Positions 9,964-18,733 of a DNA stretch of 64,000 bases are shown piece by piece (position 1 is the stretch's first letter; each line of letters starts with the position of its first letter). Source of the stretch: Saccharomonospora sp. CUA-673 (lineage in GTDB: Bacteria; Actinomycetota; Actinomycetes; Mycobacteriales; Pseudonocardiaceae); NCBI RefSeq assembly GCF_001942305.1, contig NZ_MKKE01000066.1, positions 1 through 64,000 of the forward strand, in the 5' to 3' direction. The position numbers were made by a program, and so were the translations under genes. The notes below the pieces were generated by a model, which was not told the DNA's origin, did not search any database, and saw only the letters and a list, made by a program, of their open reading frames with translations.

Positions 9964-10881
9964 ATGGCCAATCCGACCGGGGAACAGTTCGAACTCCTCC
10001 GCGGCACCGCCCGCGCCGTCGTCACCGAGATCGGCGCCGGCCTGCGGTCGCTGACCATCGGCGGCAAACCGTTGGTCGAGACCTTCGCCGAGGACGAAAC
10101 ACCGCCCAAGGGCGCCGGCCAGATCCTGGTGCCGTGGCCCAACCGCACCGCCGGCGCGCGGTGGACGTTCGACGGCGAACCGCAGGAACTCGAGGTCACC
10201 GAGGAAGCCCGCGGCAACGCCATCCACGGCCTCGCCCGCCGCAAGGAATGGGAACTCGTCGAACACGCCGAATCGTCCATCACCTTCGGCTGCGACATCG
10301 GCGCCGACAAGGGCTGGCCCGTGCCGCTGCGCACCGGCGTCGTCTACGACCTCGCCCCGCGCGGCCTCACCGTCACCCACACCATCAGCAACGAGGGCGA
10401 CAAGGCCATCGGCGTCGGCGTCGGCGCACACCCCTACTTCCGCCTCGGCGACATCCCCACCGACGACCTCACCATCACCCTGCCCGCAAGTCGCGTGTGG
10501 CCGTTCGACGGCGAACAACAACTGCCGTTCGCCGACGAACAGGACGTCGACGGCACCGAGTACGACCTGCGCGGCGGCCGCATCATCGGCGGTCTGGACC
10601 TCGACACCGCCTTCACCGGTCTGGGGGCGTCCGACGACGGCCGGCACCACGTGTGGCTGAGCCACCACGACACGCACCTCGACATCTGGTCCGACCCCGA
10701 CTTCCGCTGGGCCCAGGTGTTCACCCCCGACGACTACCCCGGCCGCGGCCGCGCCATCGCCGTCGAACCGATGACCTGCCCCGCCGACGCGCTCAACTCG
10801 GGTACCGACCTCATCACCCTCGAACCCGGCGAGTCGTGGACCGGTTCGTGGGGCATTCGCCTCGAAGGTTCGTTAGCGTAG
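9964..10881 (+). CDS. Aldose 1-epimerase family protein
   Basis: Galactose-mutarotase-like protein that probably interconverts sugar anomers. From ATG 9964 it has 305 residues; GTG 9955 is an alternative start. Catalytic elements are visible: GNAIHGLARRKEW (first histidine), VGVGAHPYFRL (second histidine) and AIAVEPMTCPADALNSG (catalytic glutamate). There is no clear ribosome-binding site, and TACGGT lies just upstream, so a leaderless transcript is possible. An amidohydrolase gene follows after 6 bp, suggesting co-transcription. Confidence 0.9.
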   Translation: MANPTGEQFELLRGTARAVVTEIGAGLRSLTIGGKPLVETFAEDETPPKGAGQILVPWPNRTAGARWTFDGEPQELEVTEEARGNAIHGLARRKEWELVEHAESSITFGCDIGADKGWPVPLRTGVVYDLAPRGLTVTHTISNEGDKAIGVGVGAHPYFRLGDIPTDDLTITLPASRVWPFDGEQQLPFADEQDVDGTEYDLRGGRIIGGLDLDTAFTGLGASDDGRHHVWLSHHDTHLDIWSDPDFRWAQVFTPDDYPGRGRAIAVEPMTCPADALNSGTDLITLEPGESWTGSWGIRLEGSLA

Positions 10882-10887
10882 CGAACT

Positions 10888-12096
10888 ATGACTACAACCG
10901 CGATCACGAACGGATACGTCGTTCCCGTCGACGGAGACCCCATCGACGGCGGCGTCGTGCTCATGGACGACGGGAAGATCGTCGCCGTCGGCGCCGACGT
11001 CTCCATCCCGGCCGGCGCCGACGTGGTGGACGCCGCGGGCCAATGGGTCCTGCCCGGCTTCATCGACGCGCACGCCCACCTCGGCGTGCACGAGGACGGC
11101 GAGGGCTGGTCCGGCGACGACACCAACGAGATGACCGACCCCAACGGCGCCCGTTTCCGCGCGCTCGACGGCATCGACCCGTACGAGCTCGGCTTCGACG
11201 ACGCGCTGTCCGGCGGCGTGACCAGCGTCGTCATCAAACCCGGCTCCGGCAACCCGATCGGCGGGCGCACCGTGGGCGTCAAGACGTGGGGCCGCACCGT
11301 CGTCGACATGACGTTCGCCGAGGACGTCAGCGTCAAGAGCGCACTCGGCGAGAACCCCAAGCGTGTCTACGGCGAGAAGGACAAGACCCCGTCGACCAGG
11401 CTCGGCGTGGCCGCGACCCTGCGCGAGGCGTTCACCAAGGCCCGCAACTACGCCGCACAGCGCGAGCACGCACGCAGCGAGGGCACGCCGTTCGACGTCG
11501 ACCTGACGATGGAAACGCTCGTCGACGTGCTCGACGGCAAGCTGTACTGGGACCAGCACACCCACCGCGCCGACGACATCGTCACCGCCGTGCGACTGGC
11601 CGACGAGTTCGGCTACAAGCTCGTCGTCAACCACGGCACCGAAGGGCACCTCATCGCGGATTTCCTTGCCGAACGCGATGTTCCGGTGATCCTCGGTCCG
11701 CTGTTCACCTCACGGTCCAAAGTGGAGCTGCGCAACCGAACGCTCCGCGGCGCCGGGATCCTCGCCCGCGCCGGCGTGAAACTGGCGATCACCACGGATC
11801 ACCCTGTGATCCCGATCCACTTCCTCGTCTACCAGGCTGCGTTGGCGGTCAAGGACGGTCTGGACCGCGACACCGCGTTGCGCTCCCTGACCGTCAACCC
11901 CGCGGAGATCCTCGGCCTCGACGACCGTATCGGCGCGCTCAAACCGGGCATGGACGCCGACGTCGTCGTGTGGTCCGGCGACCCGCTCGACGTCATGAGC
12001 CGCGCGCGGCGCGTGTTCGTCCGCGGGCGCGACGTCTACCGCTTCGACGACACCACCGGCGACGGCGTCGTCGCCGAACGCCGATACCGCGAGTAA
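10888..12096 (+). CDS. Amidohydrolase (imidazolonepropionase-like)
   Basis: Metal-dependent hydrolase of the amidohydrolase superfamily, 402 residues from ATG 10888. Metal ligands are seen as HAHLG near residue 62, HTHRADD and VNHGTEGH in the middle and TTDHPVIP towards the end, with the small beta-domain wrapping N- and C-termini (GALKPGMDADVVVW). This subgroup resembles imidazolonepropionase and related cyclic-amide hydrolases, but the substrate cannot be deduced. It starts 6 bp after the epimerase stop and probably shares its transcript. Confidence 0.88.
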   Translation: MTTTAITNGYVVPVDGDPIDGGVVLMDDGKIVAVGADVSIPAGADVVDAAGQWVLPGFIDAHAHLGVHEDGEGWSGDDTNEMTDPNGARFRALDGIDPYELGFDDALSGGVTSVVIKPGSGNPIGGRTVGVKTWGRTVVDMTFAEDVSVKSALGENPKRVYGEKDKTPSTRLGVAATLREAFTKARNYAAQREHARSEGTPFDVDLTMETLVDVLDGKLYWDQHTHRADDIVTAVRLADEFGYKLVVNHGTEGHLIADFLAERDVPVILGPLFTSRSKVELRNRTLRGAGILARAGVKLAITTDHPVIPIHFLVYQAALAVKDGLDRDTALRSLTVNPAEILGLDDRIGALKPGMDADVVVWSGDPLDVMSRARRVFVRGRDVYRFDDTTGDGVVAERRYRE

Positions 12097-12123
12097 CCGG
12101 CCGCGGGTGACGTGGGGCCCGCC

Positions 12124-12173
12124 GTGTCAGCACCCCACGTCACCGTGTCAGCACCTCACGTCGCCGTGTTGTC
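12124..12173 (+). repeat. Family A repeat array, 3 units
   Basis: GTGTCAGC at 12124 and 12145 and the imperfect GTGTTGTC at 12166 keep the exact 21-bp period of the 6.7-kb array. The array occupies most of the 80-bp space between the convergent amidohydrolase and acyl-CoA dehydrogenase genes. Confidence 0.85.
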
Positions 12174-12176
12174 GGT

Positions 12177-13340
12177 TCAGGCGTTCTTCAGGGCACGTGC
12201 GATGACCATGCGCTGGATCTGGTTCGTGCCCTCGAAGATCTGCGGCACCTTGGCCTCGCGCATGTAGCGCTCGACGGGGAAGTCGCGCGTGTAGCCGGCG
12301 CCGCCGAGCACCTGCACGGCGTCGGTGGTCACCTTCATGGCCGCGTCGGTGGCGACGAGCTTCGCCACGACGCTGGCGCTGGAACGCCATGCCGCGGTCC
12401 TGGCGGCGCGCCGCGTCCAGATAGGTCGCCCGCGACGACTCGACGGCCGCCGCCATGTCGGCCAGCAGGAATTCCAGCCCCTGGTGCTCGATGATCGGCT
12501 TGCCGAACTGAGTGCGCGTCTTCGCGTAGGCCACCGCCTCGTCGAGCGCCGCCTGCGCCAGGCCGACCGAGCACGCCGCGATTCCCAGCCTGCCCGACGC
12601 CAAGGAGTCCAGCGCGATCTTCAACCCCGCACCCTCGCCGCCGATCAGCCGGTCGGCCGGCACCTGCGCGTCCTGGAAGATCATCTGCGCCGTCGTCGAC
12701 CCGGTCAGCCCCATCTTCCGTTCGGCGCCCCCGCGCTCAGTCCCGGCGTCGACGCGTCCACCAACAGGCAGCTGACGCCCTTGCCCCCGGACGCCGGATC
12801 GTCGGACGTGCGCACCATCGTCGTGTAGAAGTCCGCCTGACCACCCGCGGTGATCCACGCCTTCGTGCCGTTGACGACGTACCGATCGCCGTCCAACCGT
12901 GCCCGCGTCGACAGTGCCGCGGCGTCGGAGCCGGCGTGCGACTCGGACAACGCGTACGCACCGAGCAGCTCGCCGCCCAGCATCGCCGGCAACCACCGGT
13001 CGCGCTGCTCGTCGGTGCCGTAGTGGGCGAGGGCGAAACACGACATCGTGTGCACCGACAGGCCCACGCCGACCGACATCCACGCCGCCGCGATCTCCTC
13101 GAGCGCCTGCAGGTACGTCTCGTACGGCACCTCGCCGCCGCCCCAGCGCTCGGAGTACGGCAGGCCCAGCAGGCCGGACTTGCCGAGCAGGCGGAACTGG
13201 TCCCGCGGGAACCGTTCGGCCTCCTCGTACTCGGCGGCGACGGGCGCCAGCTCCTCGCGGGCGATCTCCCTGGCCAGGGCGACCAGGTCCTCGGACTCGG
13301 TATCCGGCAGCAGGCGTTCGGCGGGCATCTGCGACTCCAT
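12177..13340 (-). CDS. Acyl-CoA dehydrogenase, two indels as sequenced
   Basis: FAD enzyme introducing the alpha-beta double bond in acyl-CoA. The N-terminal part (residues 1-200, with [14 protein letters not shown] and [11 protein letters not shown], the flavin/substrate motifs) and the C-terminal part ([30 protein letters not shown]) share one frame, while the middle third ([11 protein letters not shown] to [10 protein letters not shown]) is in another. A base is missing in a run of five G near 12728-12732 and the frame returns near 12380, so total length is the normal 387 residues. GGGAG precedes ATG 13340. It is divergent from a TetR gene with palindromes between them, so it is probably the TetR target. 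Confidence 0.85.
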
Positions 13341-13344
13341 CGGC

Positions 13345-13397
13345 GAGCTCCCGTGGCCATAGGCGCGTTCACCGCAACTATGGGGCCCACGGGTGCC
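13345..13397. repeat. Family B hairpin, copy 1
   Basis: Arms GAGCTCCCGTGG...CCATAG and CTATGGGGCCCACGGG can pair into a long GC-rich hairpin. It lies between divergent genes, unlike the other three copies, and its left arm supplies the GGGAG ribosome-binding site of the acyl-CoA dehydrogenase on the minus strand. Confidence 0.6.
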
Positions 13398-13406
13398 CTC
13401 AAGATT

Positions 13407-13444
13407 GGTACTGAAAACAGTACTGTGGTAGTTCGTTCAGTACC
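13407..13444. promoter_or_regulatory. Nested palindromes, likely TetR operator
   Basis: GTACTG-AAAA-CAGTAC (13408-13423) is a perfect inverted repeat, and GGTACTGAA (13407-13415) pairs with TTCAGTACC (13436-13444). The sites lie between the divergent acyl-CoA dehydrogenase and TetR genes, the usual position of an autoregulated TetR operator. Confidence 0.75.
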
Positions 13445-13460
13445 ATCATAAGCTCGGAGG

Positions 13461-14084
13461 ATGCCCGCGAACCAGACCCGACGGCGACATCGCCGGATCA
13501 CCGCCCGGCAGCAGGCGCTGCTCGCCGACCTCGAGGCGCTGTTCCTGTCCGACGGGTTCCTCGACTACACCCTCGACGACCTGGCCGCACGCCTGCGCTG
13601 CTCGAAGTCGACGCTGTACGCGCTGGCCTCCAGCAAGGAGCAGCTCGCGGTGAAGGTCGTCACCCATTTCTTCCGGGGTGCGGCCGAACGCATCGAGGAG
13701 CGCATCGCCGAGGCCGTCGACGCGCCCGCGACGATCAGGGAGTACCTCGCGGGCGTGGCCGACGAACTGGGCCGCGCGTCCGACCGGTTCATCGCCGACG
13801 TCGACGCGTTCGAACCCACCCGCGCCACCTACCGGTTCAACTCGCACGCCGCCGCCGCGCGGATCCGCGAGTTCATCGCCGCCGGCGCCGCCGACGGCGT
13901 GTTCCGCGACGTCCACGGCCCGCTGGTCGCCGAGTTCGCCGAGCTGCTCATCGAGCAGATCCAGAACGGCACCGTGCGCGAACGCACCGGATCCTCCGAC
14001 GCGGACGCCTTCGCGGCGCTGTCCGACCTGCTGCTGGGAGGATTGCGCGCGGACGGCGAGCAGGCGAAAGGAACTCGACGATGA
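13461..14084 (+). CDS. TetR family regulator
   Basis: A 207-residue one-component repressor. ATG 13461 follows GGAGG. The N-terminal helix-turn-helix reads YTLDDLAARLRCSKSTLYAL (about residues 35-54), followed by a helical ligand-binding domain. It is divergent from an acyl-CoA dehydrogenase across a region with nested palindromes, so an acyl-CoA or fatty acid ligand is a reasonable guess. The stop overlaps the ATG of the sugar kinase (ATGA at 14081-14084), so the two are co-translated although functionally unlike. Confidence 0.9.
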   Translation: MPANQTRRRHRRITARQQALLADLEALFLSDGFLDYTLDDLAARLRCSKSTLYALASSKEQLAVKVVTHFFRGAAERIEERIAEAVDAPATIREYLAGVADELGRASDRFIADVDAFEPTRATYRFNSHAAAARIREFIAAGAADGVFRDVHGPLVAEFAELLIEQIQNGTVRERTGSSDADAFAALSDLLLGGLRADGEQAKGTRR

Positions 14085-15013
14085 TCGTGTCCGGTGGTGA
14101 GGCGCTGGTCGACCTCGTACCCGCGGAATCCGATGCGACTCTCCTCGCGCCCCGCCTCGGCGGCGGCCCGTACAACGTCGCGCTCGCCGCGGGCCGGCTC
14201 GACGTCCCCACGGCGTTCCTGTCCCGGCTGTCGACGGACCGCTTCGGCGACGCGCTCCTCGCGCGCCTCGAGTCGTCCGGTGTGGACACCTCGCTCGTCC
14301 AGCGTGGATCCGAGCCGACGACGCTCGCCGTCGTCGCCCTCGACGGCACCGGCGCCGCACGCTACAGCTTCTACACCGAGGGCACCGCCGACCGGCTCGT
14401 CGCCGACCCCGGACCGTTGCCCGAGGCCACGACCGTCCTGTCGCTCGGCACGCTCGGCATGGTGCTCGAGCCGGGCGCCGGCGCCTACGAGACCGTGCTG
14501 CACCGCGAGGCGGCCCGCGGCGTGCTCACCGCGCTGGACCCGAACATCCGCGCCGACATGATCGACGACCCGGACGCCTACCGCCGCCGGTTCGCGTCGT
14601 GGCTGCCGAGCGTGCGCCTGCTGAAGGTGTCCGACGACGACGCAGCCTGGCTCGCAGGCGGGGCGCCCGCCGAGGAGGCGGCCGCGGAGTGGATCGCCGC
14701 CGGGGTCGACGCCGTCGTGCTGACCCGCGGTGGTGCCGGACTGTCGGTGTTGACCGCCGCGGGTGAGGTCGCGAGCGCCCCGGCCGCCGACGTCCGCGTG
14801 GTCGACACGATCGGCGCCGGCGACACCGTCCACGGCGCGCTACTGGCGTGGCTGGTTCGGCAGGAAGTGTCGCGTGTGTCCGAATTGACACCCGATGGCT
14901 GGTCGAAGGCGCTTGCGTTCGCCGCGCGGGCGGCCGGGGTGACGGTGTCGCGCAGCGGCGCCGAGCCGCCTACCTCGGAAGAGTTAACGCACGACCAAAA
15001 CGCCAGCGTGTGA
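14081..15013 (+). CDS. PfkB family carbohydrate kinase (fructokinase-like)
   Basis: ATP-dependent sugar kinase of the ribokinase family, 310 residues. The first PfkB signature region (GGGPYNVALAAGRLD) and the second, with the catalytic aspartate in DTIGAGDTVHGALL near residue 245, are intact. Fructose is the commonest substrate of close relatives but cannot be proved from sequence. It overlaps the TetR stop by 4 nt. Confidence 0.88.
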   Translation: MIVSGGEALVDLVPAESDATLLAPRLGGGPYNVALAAGRLDVPTAFLSRLSTDRFGDALLARLESSGVDTSLVQRGSEPTTLAVVALDGTGAARYSFYTEGTADRLVADPGPLPEATTVLSLGTLGMVLEPGAGAYETVLHREAARGVLTALDPNIRADMIDDPDAYRRRFASWLPSVRLLKVSDDDAAWLAGGAPAEEAAAEWIAAGVDAVVLTRGGAGLSVLTAAGEVASAPAADVRVVDTIGAGDTVHGALLAWLVRQEVSRVSELTPDGWSKALAFAARAAGVTVSRSGAEPPTSEELTHDQNASV

Positions 15014-15205
15014 ACCTTGTCGCACCGGGTGGCTGTGGGTAACGCCACGGCTGCGTAAATGCCCTTGTCTGGACTAGCGTAAGGGAGCATTCGTACCCCA
15101 GCGGGGCGGTGCGACGAGGCGCTACTGCCTGTCGCGTACTCGCGGTGACCAGCAGAACCTGCGGTCGCCAACCGACCGACCCGTGTGACCGTGAGAGGCA
15201 TGTGC

Positions 15206-16519
15206 ATGTCCGACGCGACTGCGGCGCAGTCCGAGGGCGAGAAGGCCGTGCTCCGCCTTCCTGATGGCGAGCACGACTTCAAGGTTGTCCGCCCTGCCGA
15301 AGGCGCCCCCGGCATTCAGCTCGGGAAACTGCTGGCCCAGACCGGCTACATCACCTACGACCCGGGGTTCGTGAATACCGGGGCCGCGTCTTCCGCCATC
15401 ACCTATATCGACGGTGACGCGGGAATCCTGCGCTATCGGGGCTATCCGATCGAGCAGCTCGCCGAGCAGTCGTCGTTCGTCGAGGTGTCGTACCTGCTGA
15501 TGAACGGCGAACTGCCGAACCAGCAGCAGTTGGACTCCTTCACCGCGAAGATCAACCGGCACACGCTGCTGCACGAGGATCTGAAGCGCTTCTTCGACGG
15601 CTTCCCGCGGGACGCCCACCCGATGCCGGTGCTGTCCAGCGCCGTGTCGGCCCTGTCGACGTTCTACCAGGACGCGCTCGACCCGTTCGACAAGAACAAC
15701 GTCGAGCTGTCGACCATCCGCCTGCTGGCGAAGGTCCCCACGATCGCGGCCTACGCCTACAAGAAGTCCATCGGCCAGCCGTTCCTGTACCCGGACAACT
15801 CGCTGGGTCTGGTCGAGAACTTCCTGCGGATGACGTTCGGCCTGCCTGCCGAGCCGTACGAGATCGACCCGGTCATGGCCAAGGCCCTCGACCAGCTGTT
15901 CATCCTGCACGCCGACCACGAGCTGAACTGCTCCACGTCGACGGTGCGGCTCGTCGGCTCGTCCGAGGCGAACATGTTCGCGAGCATCTCGGCGGGCATC
16001 ATGGCCCTGTTCGGCCCGCTGCACGGCGGTGCGAACAGCGCGGTGCTCGACATGCTCGAGAACATCAAGGCCGACGGCGGCGACGTCGACAAGTTCGTCG
16101 AGCGCGTCAAGAACAAGGAGGCCGGCGTCCGCCTGATGGGCTTCGGTCACCGGGTCTACAAGAACTACGACCCGCGCGCCAAGATCATCAAGAAGACGGC
16201 CGACGAGATCCTGCAGAAGATCGGCGGCAACGACGAGCTGCTCGACATCGCCAAGCGGCTCGAGGAGCGCGCGCTGTCCGACGACTACTTCGTCGAGCGC
16301 AAGCTCTACCCGAACGTCGACTTCTACACCGGCCTGATCTACCGGGCCATGGGCTTCCCGACCCAGTTCTTCACGGTGCTCTTCGCACTGGGCCGGCTCC
16401 CCGGTTGGATCGCGCACTGGCGCGAGATGATCGAGGACCCGGAGACGAAGATCGGCCGCCCGCGCCAGATCTACACCGGCGAGAAGGCACGCGACTACAA
16501 GCCGCTCTCGGCCCGCTGA
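15206..16519 (+). CDS. gltA: Citrate synthase (type II)
   Basis: Condenses acetyl-CoA and oxaloacetate to citrate in the TCA cycle. The ATG at 15206 lies 8 nt after GAGAGG and gives 437 residues, the length of hexameric type II enzymes; an ATG at 15200 would add two residues. Catalytic residues are visible in the HADHELNCSTSTVR segment, in GPLHGGAN and in the signature GFGHRVYKNYDPRAK, with an aspartate in YPNVDFYTG. A strong hairpin with a T run follows 15 bp after the stop. Intact and single-gene. Confidence 0.97.
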   Translation: MSDATAAQSEGEKAVLRLPDGEHDFKVVRPAEGAPGIQLGKLLAQTGYITYDPGFVNTGAASSAITYIDGDAGILRYRGYPIEQLAEQSSFVEVSYLLMNGELPNQQQLDSFTAKINRHTLLHEDLKRFFDGFPRDAHPMPVLSSAVSALSTFYQDALDPFDKNNVELSTIRLLAKVPTIAAYAYKKSIGQPFLYPDNSLGLVENFLRMTFGLPAEPYEIDPVMAKALDQLFILHADHELNCSTSTVRLVGSSEANMFASISAGIMALFGPLHGGANSAVLDMLENIKADGGDVDKFVERVKNKEAGVRLMGFGHRVYKNYDPRAKIIKKTADEILQKIGGNDELLDIAKRLEERALSDDYFVERKLYPNVDFYTGLIYRAMGFPTQFFTVLFALGRLPGWIAHWREMIEDPETKIGRPRQIYTGEKARDYKPLSAR

Positions 16520-16534
16520 ACCGCGCCGTCCAGG

Positions 16535-16574
16535 GTGCCCCCGCAGGCCCGCAGTGCGCCTCGGGGGCACTTTT
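16535..16574 (+). terminator. gltA: Rho-independent terminator after gltA
   Basis: GTGCCCCC (16535-16542) pairs with GGGGGCAC (16563-16570) and is followed by TTTT. The hairpin also abuts the stop codon of the convergent glpD, so it may act on both transcripts. Confidence 0.85.
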
Positions 16575-18109
16575 CATGTCAGGCCGGCGGTCGTTCTGCT
16601 GACCAGGTCGGCGACCGTGTCGTGGGCGGCCTTCGCGTCGTGGGTGACCAGGCCCAGGCGGGTGCGGCGGTGCAGCACGTCGTCGACGTCGAGGGCGCCC
16701 TCGTGCCGGACGGCCCATACGACCTCGGCGGCCGTGACGTCGCCGGCCTCGCACACGGGCCGGGCCAGCTCGGGGTCGACGTCGCCGAGCGCGGCCACGC
16801 GCGGCGCCTCCGTGCCGTACTTCGCCACCAACCGCGGCGGGGCGTCCACAACGGACAGCTGAGCCCGGCTCGCGGCGCCGAGCAACGGCAGCCGTGCCGT
16901 CCGGCAACGCCGAGTGGGCAGTCCCGCCGCGCGGATCGCCGCGGTGACGGCGTCCTCGGCCATCCTCCGGTACGTCGTGAGTTTCCCGCCGACGACCGTC
17001 ACCACGCCGGTTCCCGGATCGGTGAGCACCGCGTGCTTGCGCGACAGGTCCGCGGTGTCGCCGCCCGCCTCCAGCAGGGGACGCAGGCCGGCGAACGCAC
17101 CCAGCACGTCCTCCGGACGCACCGGTCGTTCGAGCACCGACGACGCGACCGACAGCAGGAAGTCCACATCGGAGCCCGGAACTCCGGGAACGTCCTCGGG
17201 GTCGCCGTCCAACGGTTCGTCGGTCAGTCCCAGGTACACGCGCCCGCCGGGTTGCGGGAGCATCAGCACGAACCGGTTGAGCTCGCCGGGCACCGGCACC
17301 ATCACCGACGTGTCACCCAGTCCCGTCCGTGCGCCGTCGAGCACGACGTGCGTGCCGCGGGACGGGCGCAACCGCACGGACGGCAACAACGTTCCCGCCC
17401 ACACTCCCGTGGCGTTGACGACCTGCCTGGCCCGCAGTTCCACTGTGGACCCGGTGAGCCCGTCCCGGGCGACGACGCGGTCGCCGTGCAGCTCGGTGGC
17501 CTCGACGCGCGTGAGGATCCGTGCGCCGTGCGCGGCCGCCGTCCGTGCGAGCGCGACGACCAGCCGCGCGTCGTCGGTCAGCGCACCGTCGAAGGCGAGC
17601 AGTCCACCACGCAGGCCCTGCGTACGCAGACCCGGCGCGAGGGCCAACGCCTCGGCGGCGGGCACGGCCCGCGGTCGCGGCAGCAGCGCCGACGGCGTCC
17701 CGGCGATCCGGCGCAGCGCGTCGCCCGCGTGCAGACCGCCGCGCGTGAGCAGGGCCGACGACCGCTGTCCGTAGGTGGGGAAGACCTGCGCGGTGGGCCT
17801 GGTCAGGTGCGGTGCGGTGCGCGTCATGAGGATGTCGCGTTCGACCGCGCTCTCGTGGGCCAGGCCGAACTCGCCGTGGGCCAGGTAGCGCAGGCCGCCG
17901 TGGACGAGCTTGCTCGACCAGCGGGATGTGCCGAACGCCAGGTCGTGGGCCTCGACGAGGGCGACCGACAGGCCGCGCGACGCGGCGTCGAGGGCGCAGC
18001 CGACGCCGGTCACGCCCCCGCCGACGACGAGGACGTCGACCGTCCGGCCGGAGGCGAGGTCGTCGAGCTCGCGGGTGCGACGGCGAGCGGTGAGTGATGC
18101 GGCGATCAC
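16574..18109 (-). CDS. glpD: Glycerol-3-phosphate dehydrogenase (FAD)
   Basis: Membrane-associated flavoenzyme oxidising glycerol 3-phosphate to dihydroxyacetone phosphate and passing electrons to quinone. The 511-residue product has the FAD-binding VLVVGGGVTGVGCALDAASR near residue 26, the SSKLVHGGLRYL signature of the family, and a VGGKLTTYRRMAEDA motif near residue 375. It overlaps the upstream TetR gene by 4 nt (ATGA) and is transcribed with it. The TetR-glpD pair divergent from a flavin oxidase is the arrangement of Rv2249c-Rv2251 of M. tuberculosis. Confidence 0.93.
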   Translation of the reverse strand: MIAASLTARRRTRELDDLASGRTVDVLVVGGGVTGVGCALDAASRGLSVALVEAHDLAFGTSRWSSKLVHGGLRYLAHGEFGLAHESAVERDILMTRTAPHLTRPTAQVFPTYGQRSSALLTRGGLHAGDALRRIAGTPSALLPRPRAVPAAEALALAPGLRTQGLRGGLLAFDGALTDDARLVVALARTAAAHGARILTRVEATELHGDRVVARDGLTGSTVELRARQVVNATGVWAGTLLPSVRLRPSRGTHVVLDGARTGLGDTSVMVPVPGELNRFVLMLPQPGGRVYLGLTDEPLDGDPEDVPGVPGSDVDFLLSVASSVLERPVRPEDVLGAFAGLRPLLEAGGDTADLSRKHAVLTDPGTGVVTVVGGKLTTYRRMAEDAVTAAIRAAGLPTRRCRTARLPLLGAASRAQLSVVDAPPRLVAKYGTEAPRVAALGDVDPELARPVCEAGDVTAAEVVWAVRHEGALDVDDVLHRRTRLGLVTHDAKAAHDTVADLVSRTTAGLT

Positions 18110-18717
18110 GGTTTCAGGGCCCCTTCCAGCAGGTGGGCTAGTTCGTCGAGCAGTGCGTCGTCATCCACAGTGGACTCGTCGTCCGTCGTGGCCGGCCGCC
18201 GGGACAGTACGAACGACTGCAGCAGCAACAGCAGCGACCGGGCCTGGGTGGACGGGTCGCCCACGCGGATCGACCCGTCGGTGTGCCCCTGGTCGACGAA
18301 CGCGCGCAGGCCGTCCTCGGCGACCCGCTGCGTCGCGCCGAGCCGTTCGGTGATGTACGGCAGCAGCAGTTCGGCGTCCCGGTCGAGCACGGTGCGCAGC
18401 AGCGGGTCGGTGCCGAGGTGTCGCACCCCGGCCACCGCGTGGGCGACGAGCCGCGCACGCGCCGTGTCGCCGGTGTCGAGGTCGCCGCTGATGCCCTGGA
18501 GCAGCGCGCTGAACTCGCGGGTCATCAGCGCGGCCAGGACGCTGCGGACGTCGGGAAACCGCCGGTAGAGGGTCATCCGCGACACGCCGGCGGCCTTGGC
18601 GATGCCGGTCAGCGTGGTGCGGCGGACGCCGTCGGCCAGGACGCACTCCTTGGCGGCGTCGAGCAGTGCGTCGTCGGCCACCCGACCCCCGTCCCGGGTG
18701 TGACGTTCTGGATTCAT
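18106..18717 (-). CDS. TetR family regulator of the glpD/oxidase locus
   Basis: A 203-residue repressor with helix-turn-helix TTLTGIAKAAGVSRMTLYRR at about residues 39-58. Its stop overlaps the glpD start, and its own start is only 16 bp from the start of the divergent flavin oxidase, so it very likely controls both directions from the site between them. The ligand is unknown; glycerol phosphate or an ether-lipid precursor would fit the neighbours. Confidence 0.9.
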   Translation of the reverse strand: MNPERHTRDGGRVADDALLDAAKECVLADGVRRTTLTGIAKAAGVSRMTLYRRFPDVRSVLAALMTREFSALLQGISGDLDTGDTARARLVAHAVAGVRHLGTDPLLRTVLDRDAELLLPYITERLGATQRVAEDGLRAFVDQGHTDGSIRVGDPSTQARSLLLLLQSFVLSRRPATTDDESTVDDDALLDELAHLLEGALKP

Positions 18718-18726
18718 GTGTCACAC
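18718..18726. promoter_or_regulatory. Small palindrome between divergent start codons
   Basis: GTGT-C-ACAC fills most of the 16-bp gap between the TetR start (18717) and the flavin oxidase start (18734). A promoter with a leader cannot fit for either gene, so both transcripts are probably leaderless and the operator must overlap the -10 regions. Confidence 0.5.
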
Positions 18727-18733
18727 TCTAACC

